A stretch of DNA of 35,656 bases from Alectryocaccobium sp964389285 (lineage in GTDB: Bacteria; Bacillota; Clostridia; Lachnospirales; Lachnospiraceae), in assembly GCA_964389285.1 (NCBI GenBank), contig CAYMCZ010000014.1, forward strand, positions 1 through 35,656, given 5' to 3'. The translations under genes and the position numbers were made by a program. Position 1 is the first letter of the stretch, and the number at the start of each line of letters is the position of its first letter. Of the stretch, positions 6,454 to 14,785 are shown in pieces. The notes beneath the pieces were generated by a model. It was not told the origin of the DNA, made no database searches, and saw only the letters and a list, made by a program, of their open reading frames with translations.

Positions 6454-9110
6454 TTCAACATCCCCTCAAGTATGGAAGAAACCGCGGATACGGCATCGGG
6501 TATTTTGGACGCATCCCTGCCTCCGGCCGAAGCCATGTTAGGCCGTCCGCCTCCGCCTCCGCCTACTACCTGCGCCGCTGCCTTTACGATATTTCCGGCA
6601 TGCGCGCCCCGGCTGACGGCTCCGTCAGTGGCCATCGCGCAAAGACTTACCTTTCCGTCTTTGGCGGAAGCCAGCACAACCACTCCTTCACCTAATCTTT
6701 CTTTAAGCTCGTCGCCCATGCCGCGCAGGGCGTTCATATCCATCTCGGGAACCGCTGCGGACAGGAGCCTAACCCCTTTAACCTCCGTTACCGAATCCAT
6801 GATATCCGAAGCGGCGCTTTTCGCCAGTTTGGACTTCAGCGCCTCGTTTTCGGCTTTAAGGGCTTTATTTTCCTGCAGCATGTGCATTATCCTGCTGCCG
6901 ATATCTTCGCCGGAAGCCTTTAAAAGCTCGGCTCCTTTTTTCAGTATGCCCTCCATTTCTTCGTAATGCTGAAGCACATTCTGTCCGGTCAGGGCCTCTA
7001 TCCTGCGCACGCCGGACGCGATACCGGATTCGGACAATATTTTAAACGGCCCGATCTGGGCGGTATTTTTTACATGTGTCCCGCCGCAGAGCTCCGCTGA
7101 ATAATCTCCAATGGAAACAACTCTCACTTCGTCGCCGTATTTTTCACCGAAAAGCGCCGTTGCGCCGGTCTTTTTGGCTTCCTCAAGGCTCATGAGATCG
7201 GTCTTGACATCCAGTTCGCGGTTGATTGTGAAGTTTACAAGCTTTTCCACCTGCCTGATCTCGTCATGGGTCATGGCCTGAAAATGCGAAAAATCAAATC
7301 GCAGCTTTTCGGGTGAAACAAGCGATCCTTTCTGCTCTACATGGGCTCCGAGCACCTCTTTTAACGCCGCGTGAAGCAGGTGAGTGGCCGTATGGTTGCG
7401 GCAGGTATCCCGCCTTTTGTATGCGTCCACAATAAGCTCGGCCTCGTCGCCGGCGTTTATCACGCCCGACCTCACAAAGCCGATATGGGCTATGCGCCCG
7501 CCTCTTAAATGAAGGGTATCCGTCACCTTGAAAAGCCCGGTTTTCGTCTTTATCTCTCCGGTGTCGCCTTCCTGTCCGCCCATGGTTCCGTAAAACGGCG
7601 ATTTTTCGGTGATTACCGTACCCCTGTCTTTTTCTTTCAGCAAGGCGCGGATCTCGGAGTCGGTTTCCTCGCCCTCTTTTCTGTATGTAAGCACGGTTAT
7701 CTTTGAAGTACAGGACAGATTTTCATAACCGACGAATTCGGTCGTAAGCGCGGTGTCGATCTCGTCATAAACCGTGGCCTGCGCGCCCATATAGTTGGTC
7801 TCTCCCCTGGCCGTCCTCGCCTTTTCCTGCTGCTCTTTCATGGCGGCCTTAAAGCCTTCTTCATCTATGGAGAAGCCTTTTTCTTCCATGATTTCGCGGG
7901 TCAGATCCATGGGAAATCCGTACGTATCGTAAAGACGGAAAGCGTCCTCGCCCGAAAGCATTTTATCACCGCTTGCGATAAGACGTTCCCTGATATCCGC
8001 CAGTATATGAAGTCCGTTGTCTATCGTCTTGTTGAACTGGCTTTCTTCGTTGTCCAGAACCCTTAAAATAAATTCTTCTTTTTCGCCCAGCTCGGGATAA
8101 GCGTCCCTGCTCCCGGATATGACCGTTTTTGCCAGATCCGAAAGGAACATGCCGTCTATATTTAATATGCGGCCGTGTCTCGCCGCCCTTCTTATAAGCC
8201 TTCTAAGCACATATCCCCTGCCCTCGTTTGTGGGCATGATGCCGTCGGAAATCATAAACGTCGCCGATCTGATATGATCCGTTATAAGCCTTATGGATAT
8301 GTCATCCTGAGGGTTCTGATTGTATTTTTTATCCGAAACAGAGCAGACTTCGTCCCTCAGAGAGCGTATTGTATCCACATCGAATATGGAATCAACGTCC
8401 TGAACTATGACGGCAAGACGCTCAAGCCCCATGCCTGTATCTATGTTTTTGGAAGTCAGTTCCGTATAATTGCCTTTTCCGTCGTTTTCAAACTGGGTAA
8501 ATACGTTGTTCCAGACCTCCATGTAGCGGTCACAGTCGCAGCCAACGCCGCATGACGGACTGCCGCAGCCGTATTTTTCTCCCCTGTCATAATATATCTC
8601 CGAACAGGGGCCGCAGGGGCCGCTGCCGTGCTCCCAAAAATTATCTTCTTTTCCGAATTTTTTGATCTTTTCTTCCGGAATGCCTATTTCATCACGCCAT
8701 ATATTAAAGGCTTCATCATCATCTTTATATACGGACGGATACAGTCTTTTTGGATCAAGCCCTACAACTTCCGTCAAAAATTCCCACGACCACCCGATAG
8801 CCTCTTTTTTGAAATAGTCCCCGAAAGAAAAATTTCCGAGCATCTCAAAAAAAGTGCCGTGACGGGCAGTTTTGCCTACGTTGTCTATGTCGCCCGTCCT
8901 TATGCATTTCTGGCAGGTCGCCACTCTTTTGCTTGGCGGTATCTCCGCTCCGGTAAAATAAGGTTTAAGCGGAGTCATCCCCGCGTTTATCAGAAGTATG
9001 CTCGCGTCGTTCCTGGGCACGAGCGAAAAGCTTTTCATGATGAGATGTCCCTTGGACTCAAAATAATCCAGAAACATCTTTCTGAGTTCATTTACGCCGT
9101 ATTTTTTCAT
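6450..9110 (-). CDS. alaS: Alanine-tRNA ligase
   Basis: AlaRS charges tRNA-Ala and clears mischarged Ser and Gly. The class II catalytic core is at the N-terminus (NAGMTPLKPYF, TCQKCIRTGDIDNVG, GLERLA). The editing domain carries the zinc-ligand motif HTATH near residue 570 and CGGTHV near 675. The C-terminal DHHA1-like C-Ala domain ends in a glycine-rich GGGGGGRPNMASAGG phrase at about 855-870. The length of 886 is normal and the protein looks complete. Start is ATG with GGAG at a normal distance. It follows tyrS by 18 bp. No T-box leader precedes it, so expression must be set by the operon promoter far upstream. Confidence 0.98.
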   Translation of the reverse strand: MKKYGVNELRKMFLDYFESKGHLIMKSFSLVPRNDASILLINAGMTPLKPYFTGAEIPPSKRVATCQKCIRTGDIDNVGKTARHGTFFEMLGNFSFGDYFKKEAIGWSWEFLTEVVGLDPKRLYPSVYKDDDEAFNIWRDEIGIPEEKIKKFGKEDNFWEHGSGPCGPCSEIYYDRGEKYGCGSPSCGVGCDCDRYMEVWNNVFTQFENDGKGNYTELTSKNIDTGMGLERLAVIVQDVDSIFDVDTIRSLRDEVCSVSDKKYNQNPQDDISIRLITDHIRSATFMISDGIMPTNEGRGYVLRRLIRRAARHGRILNIDGMFLSDLAKTVISGSRDAYPELGEKEEFILRVLDNEESQFNKTIDNGLHILADIRERLIASGDKMLSGEDAFRLYDTYGFPMDLTREIMEEKGFSIDEEGFKAAMKEQQEKARTARGETNYMGAQATVYDEIDTALTTEFVGYENLSCTSKITVLTYRKEGEETDSEIRALLKEKDRGTVITEKSPFYGTMGGQEGDTGEIKTKTGLFKVTDTLHLRGGRIAHIGFVRSGVINAGDEAELIVDAYKRRDTCRNHTATHLLHAALKEVLGAHVEQKGSLVSPEKLRFDFSHFQAMTHDEIRQVEKLVNFTINRELDVKTDLMSLEEAKKTGATALFGEKYGDEVRVVSIGDYSAELCGGTHVKNTAQIGPFKILSESGIASGVRRIEALTGQNVLQHYEEMEGILKKGAELLKASGEDIGSRIMHMLQENKALKAENEALKSKLAKSAASDIMDSVTEVKGVRLLSAAVPEMDMNALRGMGDELKERLGEGVVVLASAKDGKVSLCAMATDGAVSRGAHAGNIVKAAAQVVGGGGGGRPNMASAGGRDASKIPDAVSAVSSILEGMLK

Positions 9111-9128
9111 CTTTGTCTCCAGCCGGTT

Positions 9129-10355
9129 TTATCGGGTCTTTATTCTTCTGTAGTGCTTCTTTCCCCTTCTGACAAGGATGCCTTCTCCTTTTAAGCGGGA
9201 AGCGTCTATGATATATCTGATATCGGTGATCTTTTCTCCGTCTATAGAAGCACCGCCCTGCTCTATGGTGCGTCTTCCTTCGGATCTCGTCTTAACGAGT
9301 TCGGAGATCACAAGAACGGAAATCAGATCGATCCCTCCGTCCTTTAAATCAGATTCGGAAATCAGGGTAGTGGGGGTGTTTTCGTCGTCACCGCCGCCTC
9401 CGAAAAGCGCTCTTGCCGCGTTCTGTGCCTTTTTTGCCTCTTCTTCGCCGTGTACAAGAGCCGTCAGCTCATAAGCCAGTATTTCTTTGGCCGTATTTAA
9501 GCGGCTGCCTTCCCATTCGTCCATCTCGTCTATCTGCTCGAGCGGCAGGAAAGTGAGCATCCTGATGCAGCGAAGCACGTCGGCGTCGTCCACATTTCTC
9601 CAGTACTGGTAAAAATCATACGGGGAGGTTTTTTCGGGATCCAGCCATACCGCGTTGCCCGCGGTCTTGCCCATCTTTTTGCCGTCGGAAGTGGTGAGCA
9701 GAGTCTGTGTCATGGCGTATGCGTTTTTCCCTAATTTTTTTCTGATGAGCTCGGTACCGCCCAGCATATTGCTCCACTGATCGTCGCCGCCGAACTGCAT
9801 GTTGCAGCCGTATCTTTTGAACAGCTCCAAAAAGTCATAGCTTTGCATGAGCATGTAGTTGAACTCCAAAAAGCTCAGGCCTTTTTCAAGGCGCTGTTTG
9901 TAGCATTCGGCGCGAAGCATGTTGTTGACCGAAAAGCAGGGGCCGATATCCCTGATAAATTCGACGTAATTCAGCTTTAGGAGCCAGTCCGCGTTATCAA
10001 CCAGTATCGCTTTGTCATCCCCGAATTCGATAAAACGGCTCATCTGTTTTTTAAAACATTCCACGTTATGACGTATCATCTCTTTTGTCATCATGCTGCG
10101 CATGTCGGTGCGCCCCGAAGGATCTCCGATCATGGCCGTCCCGCCGCCTATCAGGGCTACGGGTTTATTTCCCGCCATCTGCAGACGTTTCATAAGACAA
10201 AGCGCCATGAAATGACCTACGTGAAGGCTGTCGGCCGTAGGATCAAATCCTATATAAAATACGGCTTTCCCTTCGTTTACGAGGTCTCTTATTTCCGCCT
10301 CGTCCGTTACCTGCGCGATCAGGCCGCGCGCCACCAGTTCTTCGTATATTTTCAC
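9129..10355 (-). CDS. tyrS: Tyrosine-tRNA ligase
   Basis: TyrRS activates tyrosine and loads tRNA-Tyr. The class I Rossmann signature is HVGH (45-48), the second signature KMGKT is at 227-231, and the tyrosine-pocket phrases GGDDQWSN (189-196) and Y169/Q174 region (YMLMQSYDF) are present. The C-terminal S4-like RNA-binding domain occupies roughly 340-408. The length is typical of the bacterial TyrRS class. The start codon is GTG (10353-10355) with a strong AGGAGG 7 bases upstream. The upstream gap of 52 bp is far too short for the T-box riboswitch that often controls tyrS in Bacillota. Confidence 0.98.
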   Translation of the reverse strand: MKIYEELVARGLIAQVTDEAEIRDLVNEGKAVFYIGFDPTADSLHVGHFMALCLMKRLQMAGNKPVALIGGGTAMIGDPSGRTDMRSMMTKEMIRHNVECFKKQMSRFIEFGDDKAILVDNADWLLKLNYVEFIRDIGPCFSVNNMLRAECYKQRLEKGLSFLEFNYMLMQSYDFLELFKRYGCNMQFGGDDQWSNMLGGTELIRKKLGKNAYAMTQTLLTTSDGKKMGKTAGNAVWLDPEKTSPYDFYQYWRNVDDADVLRCIRMLTFLPLEQIDEMDEWEGSRLNTAKEILAYELTALVHGEEEAKKAQNAARALFGGGGDDENTPTTLISESDLKDGGIDLISVLVISELVKTRSEGRRTIEQGGASIDGEKITDIRYIIDASRLKGEGILVRRGKKHYRRIKTR

Positions 10356-10407
10356 CGTTTTTCCTCCTGAATCTTTAATTGATAAACGCTCCGGTATCAG
10401 AGCCTCT

Positions 10408-10896
10408 CTACACCCTTATCACAAGCTCCCTGCCTCCGGCGGCATATTGCCGCATCTTTACGCCCGCCGCGGTCAGCATTTTCTTTGAGGCCATGACCTC
10501 CAAAGTGTTCGCGTATTTGTCAGTCTCGTAAACGATCTCCCTGATACCGCTCTGGATGATGGCCTTGGCACATTCGTTGCAGGGAAATAAAGAGACATAC
10601 AGCTTCGAGCCTTCCAGCGTCGTACCTCTGAAATTCAAAATTGCGTTCAGCTCGGAGTGTGTCACATAATAATATTTGGTATCGAGAGGGTTGTCGCTCT
10701 CTCTTTCCCACGGAAAATCATCGTCGGAGCATCCGACCGGAAAGCCGTTATATCCTATGGAAAGGATTTTGTTGTCCTGACTTACGATGCAGGCACCCAC
10801 CTGCGTATTCGGATCTTTGGAACGCATGCCCGCCAATTTGGCGATTGCCATAAAATATTCGTCCCACGAAATATAGTCTCTGCGTTTTCCTTTCAT
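10408..10896 (-). CDS. dCMP deaminase (ComEB-like cytidine/deoxycytidylate deaminase)
   Basis: This is a zinc-dependent deaminase that probably converts dCMP to dUMP, supplying dTMP synthesis. The zinc ligands and the catalytic Glu are visible: H80-S-E82 and the PCNEC motif with C106 and C109. The phrase SKDPNTQVGACIVS near 26-39 is typical of the dCMP deaminase/ComEB group. The length (162) is normal for the group. It starts at ATG with GGGAGAG upstream, 40 bp after rpiB. Use in competence, suggested by the ComEB name in Bacillus, is not supported by anything here. Confidence 0.93.
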   Translation of the reverse strand: MKGKRRDYISWDEYFMAIAKLAGMRSKDPNTQVGACIVSQDNKILSIGYNGFPVGCSDDDFPWERESDNPLDTKYYYVTHSELNAILNFRGTTLEGSKLYVSLFPCNECAKAIIQSGIREIVYETDKYANTLEVMASKKMLTAAGVKMRQYAAGGRELVIRV

Positions 10897-10936
10897 AAGG
10901 CTCTCCCGTTTTATATTATAATAATCAATTTCTGTT

Positions 10937-11365
10937 TCAATCTTCTATCTGAGCTATCCTTCTGATATGCCTTTCGTCGTTTGAAAACGGCGTATCCAGA
11001 AAGATGTCGGTTATTTTAAGCGCAAGTCCGACTCCCGTGACCCTGCCGCCCATTGCCAGTATGTTGGAATCGTTGTGCTCACGCGTGGCCTGCGCGGTAA
11101 AGCAGTCGCAGCAAAGCGCGGCGCGGATACCTTTGAATTTATTTGCCGTCACCGAAACGCCTACGCCGGTTCCGCAGATCAGTATGCCTTTTTCACATTC
11201 GCCGTTCTGAACGGCCTGCGCGACTTTTTTCGCGTATTCCGGATAATCCACCGATTCGGTGCCGTATGTCCCGAAGTCCTTGTATTTAAGACCCCTTTTT
11301 TCAAGATGCTTTTTCACTTCCTGCATCAGCGCATATCCGCCGTGGTCACAGCCGAGAGCTATCAT
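10937..11365 (-). CDS. rpiB: Ribose 5-phosphate isomerase B (RpiB/LacAB family)
   Basis: The protein should interconvert ribose 5-phosphate and ribulose 5-phosphate in the pentose phosphate pathway. The family markers are all present: CDHGG (6-10), the catalytic Cys64 in LICGTGVGVS, and His97 in REHNDSN followed by ILAMGGR. At 142 residues it is full length. The start is ATG with AGGAG upstream, 19 bp after the tsaC stop. The same family includes LacA/LacB and sugar-phosphate isomerases of unknown specificity, but the neighbouring housekeeping genes favour RpiB. Confidence 0.95.
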   Translation of the reverse strand: MIALGCDHGGYALMQEVKKHLEKRGLKYKDFGTYGTESVDYPEYAKKVAQAVQNGECEKGILICGTGVGVSVTANKFKGIRAALCCDCFTAQATREHNDSNILAMGGRVTGVGLALKITDIFLDTPFSNDERHIRRIAQIED

Positions 11366-11384
11366 GTGTGTATCTCCTGTAATA

Positions 11385-12071
11385 TTATTTTATTGTCATC
11401 CTGAGCTGACTTGTCATCCTGAGCGGAGCGTCAGCGGAGTCGAAGGATCTCTTCAGCTTTTCAGGGTCATAACACCCCTTGCGAAGCACCTCCGGCGTTT
11501 CTTTTGTCATGTCTACAATCGTGGATGCCTCCGAAAACCGCGTCTTTCCGCCGTCTATTATCATATCCACGCGATCCGAGAAATCCTTTATGACCGGGCC
11601 GGCAGAAACAGGCGCGGCTTTGCCGGAAATATTGGCGCTGGGTGCGGCCACAAAGCCTCCCGCGGCCTTTATCAGACGTTTTGCGATCTCGTTCGAGGGC
11701 ATCCTTACCCCTACCGTGTCCAGATTTGCGGTCACGGCAGCCGGTACTTTTTTATTTTTTTTAAGTATCATGGTCAGCGGCCCGGGCCAGAATTTTTCCG
11801 CAAGACGAATTGCCGCTTCCGGCACATCCGACGCTATTTCAAACAGAGCCTCCATATCGGCAATGTGTACGGTCAGCGCCTTGTTTTCGGGCCTGCCTTT
11901 GGCTTCGTAAACCTTAATCGCCGCTTTTTCATCAAGCGCGTTTACGCCCAGGCCGTATACCGTCTCCGTGGGAAATGCCACAAGTTTTCCCATACGAATA
12001 AGGCGGCCGGCATATCTGATGGCCGCCTCGTCAGGCCTGTTTTCATCCATGATTACGATTCTGGCTTCCAT
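11385..12071 (-). CDS. tsaC: L-threonylcarbamoyladenylate synthase (TsaC/YrdC family)
   Basis: TsaC makes threonylcarbamoyl-AMP from threonine, bicarbonate and ATP, the first step of the t6A37 modification of ANN-decoding tRNAs. The YrdC domain fills the protein: the substrate-site KLVAFPTETVYGLG near 29-42, KGRPENKALTVHI near 57-70 and AAPSANISG near 145-153. No Sua5 C-terminal domain is present. The ATG at 12071 is preferred over a TTG at 12113, because the latter overlaps the upstream gene by 32 bp and adds residues not seen in the family; no strong ribosome site is visible at either. The last 20 residues (SFDSADAPLRMTSQLRMTIK) are encoded by a repeated DNA element and look added to a normal YrdC end. 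Confidence 0.94.
   Translation of the reverse strand: MEARIVIMDENRPDEAAIRYAGRLIRMGKLVAFPTETVYGLGVNALDEKAAIKVYEAKGRPENKALTVHIADMEALFEIASDVPEAAIRLAEKFWPGPLTMILKKNKKVPAAVTANLDTVGVRMPSNEIAKRLIKAAGGFVAAPSANISGKAAPVSAGPVIKDFSDRVDMIIDGGKTRFSEASTIVDMTKETPEVLRKGCYDPEKLKRSFDSADAPLRMTSQLRMTIK
11393..11450. repeat. Short dispersed-type repeat inside the tsaC 3' end
   Basis: The forward strand reads TTGTCATCCTGAGC twice (11393-11406 and 11411-11424, 18-bp period), then a GCGGAGCGTCAGCGGAGTCG stretch and AAGGATCTC. From memory, the phrase 'TCATCCTGAGCGGAGCG...CGAAGGATCT' recurs between genes in many unrelated bacterial genomes; I cannot search to confirm. Here it is read through as the C-terminus of TsaC. 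The window holds no other copy that I noticed. Confidence 0.6.
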
Positions 12072-12081
12072 TTCGCAAAGC

Positions 12082-12954
12082 TCAGTTTTCGTCGAAATCA
12101 CTGTCCGTGTCAATGCTTACGTTCATGCTGTCGGAAATCTCGTTGATTTTTTTGATCGACTGCATAAATTCTTTTTGTATCTTGTTCGCGAAAGATACGA
12201 GAGAGCCAACCTCTTCCTGAATTGTAATATATTTGCCCGCGCCTTCCTGAAGCTTTTCGTTTACGCTTTCGTTTGCAGCGGCTATCATGGCCTCAGCCTT
12301 TGCCTGTGCGCCGTTTAACATATCGTCGGATTTGCTCTGCGCGCCCATTATCATATCGTTTGCTCTTGAGTTCGCTTCGGCAATCTTTCTTTCCGCACGT
12401 TTTTCGGCATCCTGAACCGTGGAAGCAGCCTGAGCCTCTGCCTTTGAGATGATATCGGTTTTACGGCTGTCGGCCTCTTTTATCGTCTGCTCGTATTGGA
12501 TGCGGCTGTCTGCGATAATGCGCCCGATAATGTCCACATTGTCCACATAAGTCCGGTATTTTTCTTCTACGTTATCCATGTCGCTCATCTGCGATCTGAT
12601 GAGTTCGATCTCCTGTTTTAATCTGGCGATCTCTTTGTCTTTTTTTACGATTGTCTGCTGCAGCGCCGCTTCTTTTTCCTCTGCGGCAGCCTTTGCCTCT
12701 TTAAACCGTCTCTGGACGTCTTCTTTGTCATATCCGCCCATCAAAGTGGTTTTAAAGGTTTCCCCGGCGGTTTCTTCCGCGAAGCTGTCCTGTGCCTCAT
12801 CCGCAGGCGCGGCTTCGTCGGTTTCTTCGATAGCCTGCTCCGCTTCAATGATTTCTTCGCTGTCGATCACCTTTGTTGCATCTTCGCTGATTTCGCCGAT
12901 TTTAATTTCTTCCATCATGGTTCCTTCTGTTTCGTCAATTTTGATCTCGAACAT
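12082..12954 (-). CDS. DivIVA-like coiled-coil protein
   Basis: This 290-residue protein is soluble, with no signal peptide or membrane segment. Residues 1-65 are acidic and probably disordered. A DivIVA-type motif, LMGGYDKEDVQRRF, is at 71-84, and from about 80 to 245 it is almost continuous coiled coil rich in Ala, Glu, Lys and Gln with near-heptad repeats (KAEAQAASTVQDAEKRAE, NDMIMGAQSKSDDMLNGAQ). The tail is acidic. DivIVA/GpsB proteins mark membrane curvature at poles and septa and recruit cell-wall enzymes. That family assignment rests mainly on the GYDKEDV motif followed by coiled coil, so it is moderate. The start ATG has AAGGGG upstream. It lies directly after the GH18 gene, which supports a cell-envelope role. 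Confidence 0.7.
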   Translation of the reverse strand: MFEIKIDETEGTMMEEIKIGEISEDATKVIDSEEIIEAEQAIEETDEAAPADEAQDSFAEETAGETFKTTLMGGYDKEDVQRRFKEAKAAAEEKEAALQQTIVKKDKEIARLKQEIELIRSQMSDMDNVEEKYRTYVDNVDIIGRIIADSRIQYEQTIKEADSRKTDIISKAEAQAASTVQDAEKRAERKIAEANSRANDMIMGAQSKSDDMLNGAQAKAEAMIAAANESVNEKLQEGAGKYITIQEEVGSLVSFANKIQKEFMQSIKKINEISDSMNVSIDTDSDFDEN

Positions 12955-13012
12955 AATATTCCCCTTTCCGATTTCTTATAAACAGCATTTGCGGTCTTGC
13001 GCCGCCTTAAAT

Positions 13013-14668
13013 CTATTTCAGACACCTGGCCCATGTTTCCCAGATATCGTCTGTTTCTTTTCCGAGCCGCCATCCCGAAGCTCCCGCCAGATCGTATTCG
13101 GATACCAGCATCAGCTTGGCTTCAATGGAGTCCTTATCTTCAAGCCAGATGCTGTAAACCGCCTCCGAGTCGGACGCGCTGCCCGTATATTGCCCGGCGT
13201 CTTCGTCCCAGACAAGCTCTATTCCGTGCTCCTTTGCGAAAGCCGCGCCGTCGGCCATGGACATGGCAGAGGATTCAAGTCCGTCCACTCCGCCGCGGTC
13301 GACCCAGCCTCTCGTATAGAAAGGAACTCCGAGTATGAGCTGACTGTTCGGACCTTCTTTCAGGGTGGCTTCTATACCGTCCCTCACAAATGAAAGAGAT
13401 GCAACGGAACCCGCTTCGCCTGATGAAGAAGTGTGTTCATCATAAGCCATCACGACAATATAATCCGCGATTTTTGCCTGTTCCGCCCTGTCATAGTATA
13501 AAGTATAGGTCGGAACGTAATTATCCGTCGAAACGATCAGATTGTTTGCGTGCGCCTCAAGCGTCAGCTCCCTCAAAAACTGCAGATATGCCTTTATATT
13601 ATCCTGTCTTATGACTTCAAAGTCAACATTGATCCCGTCCGCGCCGTAAGATACGGCGGAATTTATAACCTGTTCCACGAGATTCTTTCGGCTTTCGGAT
13701 GATTCGAGGATCTCTCCCGTGGTATGATCTCCTGCCGAATAATCGCTCAGCATGATCCAGACATCAAGACCCATGCCGTGCGCCCTCTCCACAAAAGAGG
13801 CCTGACCGCAGTCGGTGATGTTTCCGCCCGTATCGGCTACGCAGTACCAGGTGGGGCAAATGATGTTTACATCCTTTACACCGGACATCATCTCTTCGAG
13901 CAGGTCATTCGTCTCATAATTATCAGAGTAGAACCAGACCATTTTCACGAGCTGACCCGTGGATTTTAAGATAAATTCGCGCTCTTCGGACGTTTCGGCT
14001 TCAGTGTTTTCGATTATATCATATGAATCTTTTTTTATGTATCCGCCGTATCCGTCGTCTGTGCATATAAGGCTCCAGTCGCCGGCATCCTCAATCACAC
14101 GCACATGATCACCGCTTTTTGCCTTTGTCACAAGCCGGCTGCGCTTATCCGCCCTGTAATGCACATTTGCGTCTTTTGTCATAACTGCGGATTCGCCGTC
14201 TTTAAAATCTCCGGTGATTATAATCCTGTCCGGAGCCTCGAAAGTATTTACGGCAAGAGAGGTGTTTTCGGAAACGCAGTCGGCGTTAATATAGTATTTC
14301 CGGTCTTCATAAATCAACGCGCCCGTCCCGTCGGAAACCTGCCATGTCTTTGGGGAATATTCGGTGGTCTTATAGAGCACCCCCTCCTGCGCGTCCAGAT
14401 AAAAACCGCTTGTAAGATTTTCCTCCAGCGCATCGTAAGGGATGTAGTATTCCCCCTCTTTTATGACGCCGCACTCTTTCGAAATCTTGCCGTTTATCAT
14501 GACGGCGGCTTCACCATTTGAAACGCTGCCGAAATATTCTTCCGAGCTGATCGGGGAGGTGTTTTCACCGAACACACCCACCGCCAGCAGGATGACGAGC
14601 GCCGCTATAATAACAGGCGCTATGATGATCTTGCGGTTTTTTTTGCGTTTTTTCCCGGTTTTTGCCAT
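13013..14668 (-). CDS. Membrane-anchored SH3b-GH18 glycoside hydrolase
   Basis: A probable extracellular cell-wall or chitin-type hydrolase. After a very basic start comes one membrane segment (about residues 14-33, signal anchor), then a copper-amine-oxidase-like or unassigned N-domain (about 45-155), a bacterial SH3 domain (about 161-216) and a GH18 barrel (about 240-550). The GH18 catalytic signature is DGINVDFE (344-351), where the final Glu is the acid/base; YxxxMAYDEH follows in the right place. This arrangement resembles spore-cortex lytic enzymes of the SleL/YaaH group, which cut N-acetylglucosaminyl bonds. The open frame begins at TTG 14695, but ATG 14668 has GAGGA 6 bases upstream and is preferred (551 residues). 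It heads the long operon. Substrate is not established. Confidence 0.86.
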   Translation of the reverse strand: MAKTGKKRKKNRKIIIAPVIIAALVILLAVGVFGENTSPISSEEYFGSVSNGEAAVMINGKISKECGVIKEGEYYIPYDALEENLTSGFYLDAQEGVLYKTTEYSPKTWQVSDGTGALIYEDRKYYINADCVSENTSLAVNTFEAPDRIIITGDFKDGESAVMTKDANVHYRADKRSRLVTKAKSGDHVRVIEDAGDWSLICTDDGYGGYIKKDSYDIIENTEAETSEEREFILKSTGQLVKMVWFYSDNYETNDLLEEMMSGVKDVNIICPTWYCVADTGGNITDCGQASFVERAHGMGLDVWIMLSDYSAGDHTTGEILESSESRKNLVEQVINSAVSYGADGINVDFEVIRQDNIKAYLQFLRELTLEAHANNLIVSTDNYVPTYTLYYDRAEQAKIADYIVVMAYDEHTSSSGEAGSVASLSFVRDGIEATLKEGPNSQLILGVPFYTRGWVDRGGVDGLESSAMSMADGAAFAKEHGIELVWDEDAGQYTGSASDSEAVYSIWLEDKDSIEAKLMLVSEYDLAGASGWRLGKETDDIWETWARCLK

Positions 14669-14722
14669 TTTGTTCCTCAAATCAGGTGTTTTCAATAACT
14701 ATCCCATTAACCCTGATATAGT

Positions 14723-14751
14723 ATTATACCTAAATAATCAACAATAGGCAA
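14723..14751 (-). promoter_or_regulatory. Sigma-A promoter of the GH18-to-clpX operon
   Basis: Minus-strand -35 TTGCCT (14746-14751), 17-bp spacer, consensus -10 TATAAT (14723-14728). It starts just after the T-run of the terminator at 14756-14785 and about 55 bases before the GH18 start codon. Confidence 0.85.
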
Positions 14752-14755
14752 CCGC

Positions 14756-14785
14756 AAAAAAAGATGCCGCCTTTCAGACAGCATC
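14756..14785 (-). terminator. Rho-independent terminator of the aromatic cluster
   Basis: On the minus strand GATGCTGTC pairs with GGCGGCATC (9 bp including two G-T pairs) around a TGAAA loop (14763-14785), followed by T7 (14756-14762). The stop codon of the ACT-domain gene (14774-14776) lies in the loop. Confidence 0.9.

Noticed and set aside
10356..10407. T-box leader upstream of tyrS or alaS
   Set aside because: The gaps are only 52 and 18 bp, too short for a T-box stem I plus antiterminator, and no T-box sequence is visible.
10897..10936. Internal promoter between rpiB and the dCMP deaminase gene (a TATAAT is present)
   Set aside because: The nearest TTGAAA gives a 14-bp spacer, which is too short; without mapping data it is most likely chance in AT-rich sequence.
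11259..12146. 295-codon plus-strand frame opposite tsaC
   Set aside because: The minus strand encodes a clear YrdC-domain protein; the forward frame has no family features and spans a gene border.
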